Positions 1 through 6,581 of a stretch of DNA of 6,621 bases are shown in pieces; the first letter of the stretch is position 1; each line of letters begins with the position of its first letter. The DNA lies in contig JBFXES010000168.1 of NCBI GenBank assembly GCA_050179875.1, positions 1 through 6,621 on the forward strand, given 5' to 3'. The translations under genes were made by a program, and so were the position numbers. Origin of the DNA: JALOAT01 sp050179875. GTDB taxonomy: Bacteria > Pseudomonadota > Gammaproteobacteria > Thiohalomonadales > Thiohalomonadaceae. The notes under the pieces are model-generated. The model was given only the letters and a program-made list of their open reading frames with translations, was not told where the DNA came from and made no database searches.

Positions 1-6
1 TCCCCT

Positions 7-89
7 GTAGGAGCCGCCATCGTCGGCGAATGCGGTTCCGCAAACCGCCAGCGGTCGGAAAGGCCTTCGCCCACAATGTGGAATCTCCC
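7..89. repeat. REP-pair (REPIN-like) element, copy 1, decayed right end
   Basis: This is an inverted-repeat element with a GTAG-headed arm at 7-30 and an opposite-facing arm at about 66-89. The arms flank a spacer of about 35 bp. The left arm folds as GCCGCC-ATC-GTCGGC with one mismatched pair. The right arm matches copy 2 for its first 16 bases (66-81) and then diverges, so its GTAG end is lost. The spacer (31-65) is clearly related to the copy 2 spacer. GTAG-headed palindromes of this form resemble the REP sequences of gammaproteobacteria, which are mobilised by RAYT transposases. No RAYT gene is present here. Confidence 0.75.
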
Positions 90-91
90 TT

Positions 92-175
92 GTAGGAGCC
101 GACATCGTCGGCGAACGCGGGTTCCGTCAACTGCCTGCGGTTGGAAAGGCATTCGCCCACAATGTGGGCTCCTAC
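92..175. repeat. REP-pair (REPIN-like) element, copy 2, intact
   Basis: Two 24-bp arms (92-115 and 152-175) face each other, each headed by GTAG read from the outside inward. They flank a 36-bp spacer. The arms agree with each other's reverse complement at all but three positions. Each arm also folds on its own with a perfect 6-bp stem: GCCGAC-ATC-GTCGGC at 98-112 and GCCCAC-AAT-GTGGGC at 155-169. The element starts 85 bp after copy 1, so the two form a small tandem cluster. As transcribed RNA it could form either one long hairpin or two small ones. That might protect or terminate an upstream transcript, but no U-run directly follows the stem (TTTTT lies at 181-185), so termination is only a possibility. 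Confidence 0.85.
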
Positions 176-204
176 GGCGATTTTTCCGCTTCCGGGGTGC
201 CCGT

Positions 205-247
205 GGCGGATGCGGTTTCGGTTACCGCCTGCGCCTCGAAAGGCATT
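205..247. repeat. Degenerate third partial copy of the repeat spacer
   Basis: The stretch aligns without gaps to positions 25-67 of copy 1 at roughly 70 percent identity by eye. It includes the shared blocks GATGCGGTTTCGG (copy 1: GAATGCGGTTCCG), ACCGCC and GAAAGGC. The GTAG heads and outer palindromic arms are not recognisable. It lies immediately upstream of the slyX ribosome binding site, so an old repeat insertion may form part of the slyX leader. The match is short and could be overread. Confidence 0.4.
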
Positions 248-272
248 ACATTTCCGAAGAAAGGACCGAATC

Positions 273-497
273 ATGACCGATTCCCCCGAGAACCTGTTCG
301 CCCGCCTCGAAGACCTGGAAACGCGCTTTGCGTTCCAGGATCAGGCGCTCACCGAACTGTCGCAGGCCTTTGCCGATCAGCAGCGGCGCATCGATCAACT
401 GGAACGGACCACACGCGAATTGCGGGAGCAACTGGAGATCATCCTGCCCAGTCTGGTCGTGCCGGCCTCGGAAGAGACACCGCCGCCGCACTATTGA
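273..497 (+). CDS. slyX: SlyX family protein
   Basis: This encodes a 74-residue protein of the SlyX family. These are small proteobacterial coiled-coil proteins first noted beside slyD in E. coli, and their biochemical role is unknown. After a short N-terminus, residues about 8-58 form a charged heptad-like helix rich in Leu, Glu, Gln and Arg (LEDLETRF, LTELSQAF, QRRIDQLE, LREQLEIIL). The protein ends in PPPHY, the typical SlyX C-terminal signature. The length matches the family. The ATG at 273 was chosen because AAGGA at 261-265 sits 7 bases upstream and because the family begins here; an upstream ATG in the same frame would add an unrelated, repeat-derived extension. There is no functional link to the trehalose genes downstream, from which it is separated by 141 bases. 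It is probably a separate transcription unit or the end of one. Confidence 0.9.
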   Translation: MTDSPENLFARLEDLETRFAFQDQALTELSQAFADQQRRIDQLERTTRELREQLEIILPSLVVPASEETPPPHY

Positions 498-550
498 ACG
501 TCGCGGCAACGCATCCCTGATGCAGGCGTTCTGAACCCGCTGCGCCTGCG

Positions 551-567
551 GCTTCGGGTGCCGAAGC
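551..567 (+). other. Perfect 7-bp hairpin in the slyX to DUF5752 gap
   Basis: GCTTCGG-GTG-CCGAAGC is a perfect 7-bp stem with a 3-base loop, 54 bases after the slyX stop codon. It is not followed by a T-run on either strand, so it is not a standard intrinsic terminator. It may stabilise the slyX mRNA 3' end or be incidental. The rest of the 498-638 gap shows no promoter I can support. Confidence 0.35.
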
Positions 568-625
568 ACGAAACATCCCCCGTTCCTCCGGCCCCGGCCT
601 GCTAAGTTTTGTGGAAAAGTGCGCC

Positions 626-635
626 GGAGAGGGGA
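626..635 (+). promoter_or_regulatory. Ribosome binding site that decides the DUF5752 start
   Basis: GGAGAGGGGA contains a GAGG core at 629-632, 6 bases before a GTG at 639. The only longer in-frame option is a TTG at 609, which has no Shine-Dalgarno sequence and would place this purine run inside the coding sequence. GTG 639 is therefore the better start. Confidence 0.65.
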
Positions 636-638
636 GTC

Positions 639-1313
639 GTGTCATCCGAGAGCCCGCCGCCGTTTTCCATAAGGGACTGCGCCTTGCTGTCCATCGCCAC
701 CGGCTGGCGCATTTATACCCTGGGCGAATTGCGCGCGGGGATCGCGGCGGCCGATGACGAGAGCATCTACTTCCATTTCTGGGGTGGTCTGTTGCAGCCC
801 CGCTTCGAGGAGCGGGAGTTCAACAACGACTTCGCCTCATGGATCCGTCACGGGCTCCACGACGCCAAGCTGGCCGAGCAGGTCGCGGTGCTGGACCCGC
901 GGGACTTCCCCAACCTGCGCGTGCTCAAATCCGAGCTGCTCGATCTCATCGATGAGCGGCTGGTCGAGGCGGAATACCTGCACTTCAGCCGTTCGGTGCG
1001 GCCGTTCGAATTCATGCGGGCGCAGACGGTGGTCTTCGGCACCGGCAAGATCGTCAGCAGTCCGGAACAACTGGGCGAACTGATCCCGCAGCTGTCGGTA
1101 AGCAGCATCTTCTATCACTTCATCGACGCGCGCCGCCGCGTGCCCGACGCGGGCGACGACTTCAGCGCCTGGCTGGCGAACTTCGGCGACAAGGGCGAGC
1201 GCCTGTGCGGCCGGCTCGCCCAGGTGGACCCGTATTTCATCCCTCTTACCATCCTGCGCGACCAGTTGGCCTCCGTCTTCGCCGAGGAACTGGGGGGCGG
1301 TCATGCTGTTTGA
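639..1313 (+). CDS. DUF5752-like protein with an internal duplication, upstream of TreT
   Basis: This is a 224-residue soluble protein of unknown function, with no signal peptide or membrane segment. From memory it resembles the DUF5752 family seen beside trehalose and sucrose-type glycosyltransferases; I could not check this. The sequence shows two diverged copies of one unit, about residues 21-108 and 135-218. Matching landmarks are SIYFHFW (42-48) with SIFYHFI (156-162), NDFASW (63-68) with DDFSAW (173-178), LDP (85-87) with VDP (196-198), and a final amphipathic helix LKSELLDLI with LRDQLASVF. The paired aromatic, His, Asp and Trp positions are the likely structural or binding core. No known catalytic motif is visible. 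Its stop overlaps the treT start by 11 bases, so the two are probably translationally coupled, suggesting a partner or regulator of TreT; this is inference. The GTG start was chosen from its ribosome binding site. Confidence 0.75.
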   Translation: MSSESPPPFSIRDCALLSIATGWRIYTLGELRAGIAAADDESIYFHFWGGLLQPRFEEREFNNDFASWIRHGLHDAKLAEQVAVLDPRDFPNLRVLKSELLDLIDERLVEAEYLHFSRSVRPFEFMRAQTVVFGTGKIVSSPEQLGELIPQLSVSSIFYHFIDARRRVPDAGDDFSAWLANFGDKGERLCGRLAQVDPYFIPLTILRDQLASVFAEELGGGHAV

Positions 1314-2538
1314 CGACTACGCGCGTGTGGCCGGCGAGGACGTGATCGACCACCTGCGGCAACTGGCGCGACCGCTGGCCGGCAAGCGCCTGGTCAACGT
1401 CAACTCCACGCGCGAGGGCGGCGGCGTGGCGGAGATCCTGCGCAAGCTGGTGCCGCTCGCGCGCGATCTGGGTATCGATGCGCAATGGGAGGTGATTACG
1501 GGAACGCCGGAGTTCTACGAGTGCACCAAGGCCATGCACAACGCCCTGCACGGCAATCCCGTGCGCATCCCGGAGAGACTGCTGGAGATCTACGAGGAGA
1601 CCAATCGCGCCAACGCGGAGGCGCTGCGCGACAGCCTTGCCGATGCCGACGTGGTGTTCATCCACGATCCCCAGCCGGCGCCGCTCCTCGAGTACGTGGG
1701 CAGGCGCAGCGGCCGCTGGGTATGGCGCTGCCACATCGACGCCAGCCAGCCCTATCGGCCTGTGTGGAAATACCTGCGGCGCTTCGTCGCGCCCTACGAC
1801 GCCAGCGTATTTTCCCTGGCGGGTTTCACCCAGGCGCTGCCCCATCCGGAATACGTGATCCCGCCCAGCATCGACCCGCTCAGCGAAAAGAACATGGATC
1901 TTCCCTGGCACGAGGTCGCCGCCACCTGCCACCACTTCGGTATCGACGTGGATCGTCCGTTGGTGGTGCAGATCTCGCGCTTCGACCGCTTCAAGGACCC
2001 GGTGGGCGTCATCGACGCCTACCGCCTGGCCAAGGCCTACATGCCGCAACTGCAACTGGTGCTTGCCGGCGGCGGCGCCAGCGACGACCCGGAAGGCGAG
2101 GTGGTGCTGGCCGAGACGCGCGCGGCCGCGGGCGACGACCCGGACATCCACGTGCTCAAGCTGCCGCCCGACGCCCACCGCACCGTCAACGCCCTGCAAC
2201 GGGCCGCCCATATCGGCATACAGAAATCCACGCGCGAGGGCTTCGGGCTCACCGTCACCGAGGCCATGTGGAAGGGCAAGCCGGTGATCGGCGGCGACGT
2301 GGGCGGCATTCGGCTCCAGGTGATCGACCACCACACGGGCTTTCGCGTGAATTCTCCCGAAGGCGCTTCATTACGAATCCGTTATCTGTTGCATCAACCC
2401 AAGAAGATCCGGGCCATGGGCTGGAAGGCGCGGGAGTTCGTGCGGGAGAACTTCCTGGTCACGCGCCAGTTGCGCGAATACCTCACCCTTTGCGTGGGGA
2501 TGCTGCACGGCGCTACCGAACGCATTGAACTAGGCTGA
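1303..2538 (+). CDS. treT: Trehalose glycosyltransferring synthase (GT4 family)
   Basis: This 411-residue retaining GT-B glycosyltransferase probably makes trehalose in the cytoplasm from an NDP-glucose (ADP- or UDP-glucose) and glucose. TreT is reversible in some organisms. Visible motifs in order are: the N-terminal loop NSTREGGGVAEIL (34-46), IHDPQP (120-125), WRCHIDAS (141-148), and PPSIDPLSEKN (187-197), a strong TreT hallmark. Next comes QISRFDRFKDP (223-233), with Arg226 and Lys231 as the GT4 phosphate-binding pair, and finally REGFGLTVTE (311-320), with the EX7E glutamates Glu312 and Glu320. Length and motif order fit archaeal and bacterial TreT throughout, with no frameshift or truncation. 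A G-run at 1292-1297 precedes the ATG by 5 bases. The gene overlaps the upstream DUF5752-like gene by 11 bases and lies 34 bases before glgX. Nucleotide-donor preference cannot be read from sequence alone. A related GT4 activity such as a sucrose or trehalose phosphorylase-like role is less likely. Confidence 0.9.
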   Translation: MLFDDYARVAGEDVIDHLRQLARPLAGKRLVNVNSTREGGGVAEILRKLVPLARDLGIDAQWEVITGTPEFYECTKAMHNALHGNPVRIPERLLEIYEETNRANAEALRDSLADADVVFIHDPQPAPLLEYVGRRSGRWVWRCHIDASQPYRPVWKYLRRFVAPYDASVFSLAGFTQALPHPEYVIPPSIDPLSEKNMDLPWHEVAATCHHFGIDVDRPLVVQISRFDRFKDPVGVIDAYRLAKAYMPQLQLVLAGGGASDDPEGEVVLAETRAAAGDDPDIHVLKLPPDAHRTVNALQRAAHIGIQKSTREGFGLTVTEAMWKGKPVIGGDVGGIRLQVIDHHTGFRVNSPEGASLRIRYLLHQPKKIRAMGWKAREFVRENFLVTRQLREYLTLCVGMLHGATERIELG

Positions 2539-2572
2539 TGACGTTTTCAACAAGAAACCTGCAGAGGCCCTG

Positions 2573-4747
2573 ATGTCCCGACCTGCCTGGGCCGTATGGC
2601 CCGGAAATCCCTATCCCCTCGGCGCTACCTGGGACGGGGAGGGGGTGAATTTCGCGTTGTTTTCCGAACATGCCGAGAAGGTGGAGCTCTGCCTGTTCGA
2701 TTCCCGTTCCCATCACGAGCTGACGCGCATCGAGATGCGCTGGCAGACCGACCAGGTCTTCCACTGCTACCTGCCGGAAGCGCGGCCCGGCCTGTTGTAC
2801 GGTTATCGTGTGTACGGTCCTTATGAGCCGCTGAAGGGCATGCGCTTCAACCCGCACAAGCTGCTCATCGACCCTTATGCCAAGGCCCTGGTGGGGCAGG
2901 TGCGCTGGAGCGATGCCCTGTTCGGCTACAAGGTGGGCGGGGAAAAGGAAGACCTGACCGTGGACGAGCGCGACAGTGCCAGCGGCATGCCCAAGTGCCA
3001 GGTCATCGACACGGCCTTCACCTGGGGCGACGACCGCCCGCTACGCACGCCCTGGCACCACACGGTGATCTACGAACTGCACGTGAAGGGCTTCACCGCG
3101 CGTCACCCGGAGGTGCCCGGGTCCATGCAGGGCACCTATGCGGGGCTTGCGTCGGCGCCGGTGATCGACTACCTCCGGCGTCTGGGCGTCACCGCGGTGG
3201 AGCTGATGCCCGTGCACGCCTTCATCGACGACCGCCACCTGGTGGAGAAGGGCCTGCGCAACTACTGGGGCTACAACTCCATCGGCTATTTCGCGCCGGA
3301 CATGCGTTACTCGGCCACGGGGCAGATCACCGAGTTCAAGACCATGGTGAAGACCTTCCACTCGGCGGGCATCGAGGTGATCCTCGACGTGGTGTACAAC
3401 CACACCGCCGAGGGCAACCACCTGGGACCCACGCTCTCGTTTCGCGGCATCGACAACACGGCCTATTACCGCGTGGTGCACGAGCAGCCGCGCTACTACA
3501 TGGATTACACCGGCTGCGGCAACACCCTGAACATGCGCCACCCGCGCGTGCTCCAGCTCATCATGGATTCGCTGCGCTACTGGGTGCTGGAGATGCACGT
3601 GGACGGCTTCCGCTTCGACCTCGCCTCCGCGCTGGCGCGCGAACTGCACGAAGTGAACCGCCTCGGCGCCTTCTTCGACATCATCCACCAGGATCCGGTG
3701 CTGTCGCAGGTGAAGCTCATCGCCGAGCCCTGGGACCTGGGCGAGGGCGGCTACCAGGTGGGCAACTTCCCGGTGGGCTGGACCGAATGGAACGGCAAGT
3801 ACCGCGATTCCGTGCGCGCCTACTGGAAGGGCGAGGGCGGCATGATCGGTGAACTGGCCTATCGCCTCACCGGCTCGTCGGACCTGTACGAACGCAGCGG
3901 CCGCCGTCCGCACGCCAGCATCAATTTCGTCACCGCGCACGACGGCTTCACCCTGCATGATCTGGTGAGCTACAACGACAAGCACAACGAGGCGAACCTG
4001 GAGGGCAACCGCGACGGCGAAAGCCACAACCGCAGCTGGAACTGCGGCGTGGAAGGTCCCACCATCAATCGCCACGTGAACGCGCTGCGTGCGCGCCAGC
4101 GGCGCAACTTCCTGGCGACCCTGCTGTTCTCCCAGGGCATTCCCATGCTCCTGGCCGGCGACGAGATCGGCCGCACCCAGGGCGGCAACAACAACGCCTA
4201 TTGCCAGGACAACGAGATCAGTTGGGTCAACTGGAACATCACCACGGAAGATCGCGAACAGTTGCGCTTCGTGCGCAATCTCATCCGCATCCGCAAACAG
4301 CACCCTGCGCTGCGACGCCGTCACTATTACCAGGGCCGGCCCATCAAGGGCAGCAACGTGAAGGACATCACCTGGCTGCGTCCGGACGGGCAGGAGATGA
4401 CGGACGAGGAATGGAACCAGAGTTTCGCGCGCTGCCTGGGCATGTACCTGGCGGGCGACGCCCTGGAGGAATACGACGAGCGCGGCCAGCGCGTGCAGGA
4501 TGTGGACCTGCTGCTGCTCATCAACGCCCACTACGAGCTGATACCTTTCAAGATCCCCATGGGCGCCACCCGCACGCGCTGGCGCGTGCTCGTGGACACG
4601 GCCTATGAACGCGGCCAGCGCGACGACGAGCGCTATTTCTACTCCGCCGAACCCTATCCGCTGCAGGGTCGCTCCCTGGTGCTGCTGACGCAAACGCGCC
4701 GCAGTCCCGGTGGGCAGGAGGCAGGGAATGATTCAGCGTGGCCATGA
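2573..4747 (+). CDS. glgX: Glycogen debranching enzyme GlgX/TreX (isoamylase type, GH13)
   Basis: This 724-residue enzyme hydrolyses alpha-1,6 branch points of glycogen or limit dextrins to give linear maltodextrins. An N-terminal CBM48-like beta-sandwich covers about residues 10-110 (GNPYPLGATWDGEGVNFALFS at its start). It is followed by a GH13 barrel opening at YELHVKGFT (167-175). GH13 motifs are intact: DVVYNH (272-277), GFRFDLA with nucleophile Asp349, IAEPWD with acid/base Glu385, and TAHDGFTL with Asp457. The NDKHNEANLEGNRDG stretch after it is typical of GlgX/TreX. The C-terminal part has the characteristic KDITWLRPDG motif (597-606) and a beta domain. The length is nearer to TreX proteins than to the 657-residue E. 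coli GlgX, and adjacency to treZ and treY supports a TreX-like role feeding trehalose synthesis. The ATG has GAGG at 2564-2567, 5 bases upstream. The 3' end overlaps treZ by 20 bases. Confidence 0.93.
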   Translation: MSRPAWAVWPGNPYPLGATWDGEGVNFALFSEHAEKVELCLFDSRSHHELTRIEMRWQTDQVFHCYLPEARPGLLYGYRVYGPYEPLKGMRFNPHKLLIDPYAKALVGQVRWSDALFGYKVGGEKEDLTVDERDSASGMPKCQVIDTAFTWGDDRPLRTPWHHTVIYELHVKGFTARHPEVPGSMQGTYAGLASAPVIDYLRRLGVTAVELMPVHAFIDDRHLVEKGLRNYWGYNSIGYFAPDMRYSATGQITEFKTMVKTFHSAGIEVILDVVYNHTAEGNHLGPTLSFRGIDNTAYYRVVHEQPRYYMDYTGCGNTLNMRHPRVLQLIMDSLRYWVLEMHVDGFRFDLASALARELHEVNRLGAFFDIIHQDPVLSQVKLIAEPWDLGEGGYQVGNFPVGWTEWNGKYRDSVRAYWKGEGGMIGELAYRLTGSSDLYERSGRRPHASINFVTAHDGFTLHDLVSYNDKHNEANLEGNRDGESHNRSWNCGVEGPTINRHVNALRARQRRNFLATLLFSQGIPMLLAGDEIGRTQGGNNNAYCQDNEISWVNWNITTEDREQLRFVRNLIRIRKQHPALRRRHYYQGRPIKGSNVKDITWLRPDGQEMTDEEWNQSFARCLGMYLAGDALEEYDERGQRVQDVDLLLLINAHYELIPFKIPMGATRTRWRVLVDTAYERGQRDDERYFYSAEPYPLQGRSLVLLTQTRRSPGGQEAGNDSAWP
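4716..4721 (+). promoter_or_regulatory. Ribosome binding site of treZ inside glgX
   Basis: AGGAGG, a full consensus Shine-Dalgarno sequence, lies within the last codons of glgX, 6 bases before the ATG at 4728. It favours that start over an in-frame GTG at 4710 and an in-frame ATG at 4749. Confidence 0.8.
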
Positions 4748-6572
4748 CATGCCTTTCGGCGCCGCGCCGCAGGAAGACGGGCGCTGGCGCTTCCGGCTGT
4801 GGGCCCCGGGCGCCGCGCGCGTGGACCTGATCCTCGACGGCGCCGACGGTCGTCCCATGCGCGCGGCGAACGGCTGGTTCGAGGCCGTGTTGCCGGCGCG
4901 CGCGGGCATGACCTACGGCTATCGCATCGACGACGACCTGTTCGTGCCCGACCCGGCGTCCCGCATGCAGGCCGAGGACGTCCACGGCGCGAGCGTGCTG
5001 CTGGATCCGCGCGCCTATGCCTGGAGCGACGACGACTGGCAAGGCCGCCCGTGGGAAGAGGCGGTGTTCTACGAGCTCCACGTGGGGGCGTTCACCGAGG
5101 AAGGCTCCTTCGCCGCCGTCGTGCCGCGCCTCGACGAACTGGCGGCGCTGGGCGTCACGGCCATCGAACTCATGCCGGTGGCCGATTTCCCCGGTGCGCG
5201 GGATTGGGGCTACGACGGCGTGCTGCTGTTCGCGCCGGACCGCCGCTACGGCACGCCCGACGATCTCAAGCGCCTGATCGAAGCAGCCCATGCGCTCGGC
5301 CTCATGGTGTTCCTCGACGTGGTCTACAACCACTTCGGTCCCGAGGGCAACTACCTGCACGTCTACGCCCCGCCGTTCTTCACCCGGCGTCACCGCACGC
5401 CCTGGGGCGCGGCCATCAACTTCGACGGCGGCCAGAGCCGCACGGTGCGCGAATTCTTCGTGCACAACGCCCTGTACTGGCTGGAGGAGTACCACCTGGA
5501 CGGCCTGCGCCTGGATGCGGTGCACGCCATTGCGGACGACTCGCGGCCCGACATCGTGGAAGAACTGGGACAGCGCGTCACGGCGGCCTGTGGCAAACGC
5601 CGGGTGCACCTCGTGCTGGAAAACGACCGCAACACCGCGCGCTACCTCGACCGGTATAACGGCGAGCCGCGTTATCGGGCACAGTGGAACGACGACTTCC
5701 ATCATGCCATGCACGTGCTGCTGACCGGGGAAGAGGACGGTTACTACGCCGACTTCGCCCGCGCGCCGCTCGAACAGCTCGCGCGCGTCCTGGCCGAAGG
5801 CTTTGCCTTCCAGGGCGAATACTCCGCCTACCACCGGACCCACCGCGGCGAACCCAGCGCCCACCTGCCGGTGACCGCCTTCGTGGGTTTCCTGCAGAAC
5901 CACGACCAGATCGGCAACCGCGCCTGCGGCGAGCGCATGACCTCCCTCGCGCGGCCCGAGGCCCTGCGCGCCGCCACCGCGCTGTGGCTGCTGGCGCCCC
6001 ACGTGCCGCTCATGTTCATGGGCCAGGAGTGGGGCACTCGCCGGCCGTTTCCATTTTTCTGCGACTTCGGCCCGGACCTGGCGCCCAAGGTGCGCGAGGG
6101 ACGGCGTGCGGAGTTCGCCCACTTCGCCGGGTTCAGCGACCCGCATCGGCGCGAACGCATTCCCGATCCGGGCGAGCCCGGTACGTTCCTGCTGGCCAAG
6201 CTGGACTGGAGCGAGCGCGACACGGCGCGCGGACGGGCGTGGCTGGACTTGCATCGCGCACTGCTGGAGGCACGCCGCCGCATCGTGCCCCGCCTCGCGG
6301 GCAGCACGGGAAAGGAGGCCCGTTGCGTGACCTTCAGCGAGCGCGCCATCGCCGCGCGCTGGATGCTGGCCGACGGCGCGGCGCTCGTGCTCGCCGCCAA
6401 CCTGGGTGAGGAGCCGGTGGCGGACGTGGCCCTGCCCGAGGCGCCTCCGCTGTTCGCCACGCCGGACGCACACGGCGACAACGGCACGCTCATGCCCTGG
6501 TCGGTGGTGTGGGTCCTCTGCACGCCCGCCCAGGCCGAGGTGCGGGTAAACGGACTGTCGGTGTTCGACTGA
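4728..6572 (+). CDS. treZ: Maltooligosyltrehalose trehalohydrolase (GH13)
   Basis: This 614-residue cytoplasmic hydrolase releases trehalose from maltooligosyltrehalose made by TreY. An N-terminal sandwich domain covers about residues 8-95 (FGAAPQEDGRWRFRLWAPGA at its start). The GH13 barrel begins at FYELHVGAFT, continues through VTAIELMPVADFPGARDWGYDGV, and has DVVYNHFGPEGNYL from Asp197. Catalytic residues expected for the family are present: Asp263 in LRLDAVHAI (nucleophile), Glu298 in VLENDRN (acid/base) and Asp393 in LQNHDQIGN. MGQEWG (431-436) followed by FFCDF is a TreZ hallmark that distinguishes it from glycogen branching enzyme GlgB, the nearest look-alike. A small C-terminal beta domain closes the protein. 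It is full length. The start at 4728 is supported by AGGAGG 6 bases upstream. It overlaps glgX by 20 bases and ends 9 bases before the treY start, so all three are likely co-transcribed. Confidence 0.94.
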   Translation: MIQRGHDMPFGAAPQEDGRWRFRLWAPGAARVDLILDGADGRPMRAANGWFEAVLPARAGMTYGYRIDDDLFVPDPASRMQAEDVHGASVLLDPRAYAWSDDDWQGRPWEEAVFYELHVGAFTEEGSFAAVVPRLDELAALGVTAIELMPVADFPGARDWGYDGVLLFAPDRRYGTPDDLKRLIEAAHALGLMVFLDVVYNHFGPEGNYLHVYAPPFFTRRHRTPWGAAINFDGGQSRTVREFFVHNALYWLEEYHLDGLRLDAVHAIADDSRPDIVEELGQRVTAACGKRRVHLVLENDRNTARYLDRYNGEPRYRAQWNDDFHHAMHVLLTGEEDGYYADFARAPLEQLARVLAEGFAFQGEYSAYHRTHRGEPSAHLPVTAFVGFLQNHDQIGNRACGERMTSLARPEALRAATALWLLAPHVPLMFMGQEWGTRRPFPFFCDFGPDLAPKVREGRRAEFAHFAGFSDPHRRERIPDPGEPGTFLLAKLDWSERDTARGRAWLDLHRALLEARRRIVPRLAGSTGKEARCVTFSERAIAARWMLADGAALVLAANLGEEPVADVALPEAPPLFATPDAHGDNGTLMPWSVVWVLCTPAQAEVRVNGLSVFD

Positions 6573-6581
6573 AACGACGCC

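Noticed and set aside
1..176. Tandem repeats as a possible CRISPR fragment.
   Set aside because: There are only two units, the whole 84-bp unit including the spacer is conserved, and the structure is an inverted pair of palindromes. That fits REP elements, not direct repeats with unique spacers.
551..567. Intrinsic terminator after slyX.
   Set aside because: The hairpin is perfect but no T-run follows on either strand.
590..603. Sigma-54-like promoter (GG...TGCT) upstream of the DUF5752-like gene.
   Set aside because: The spacing between GG (590-591) and GC (601-602) is 9 bases instead of the required 10, and the flanking consensus is poor.
609..638. A longer DUF5752-like protein starting at TTG 609.
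   Set aside because: There is no Shine-Dalgarno sequence upstream of the TTG, whereas GTG 639 has a strong purine-rich site at good spacing.
1246..6473. Very long open frames on the minus strand opposite treT, glgX and treZ (about 360, 550 and 640 codons).
   Set aside because: They are mirror images of GC-rich genes with strong third-position bias. Their translations are low-complexity, rich in His, Val, Ala, Gly and Arg, and match no family I recognise, while the plus-strand proteins have complete catalytic motifs.
4728..6572. treZ as a glycogen branching enzyme (glgB).
   Set aside because: The domain layout is similar, but LRLDAVHAI, LENDRN and MGQEWG followed by FFCDF are TreZ features, and the glgX and treY neighbours agree.
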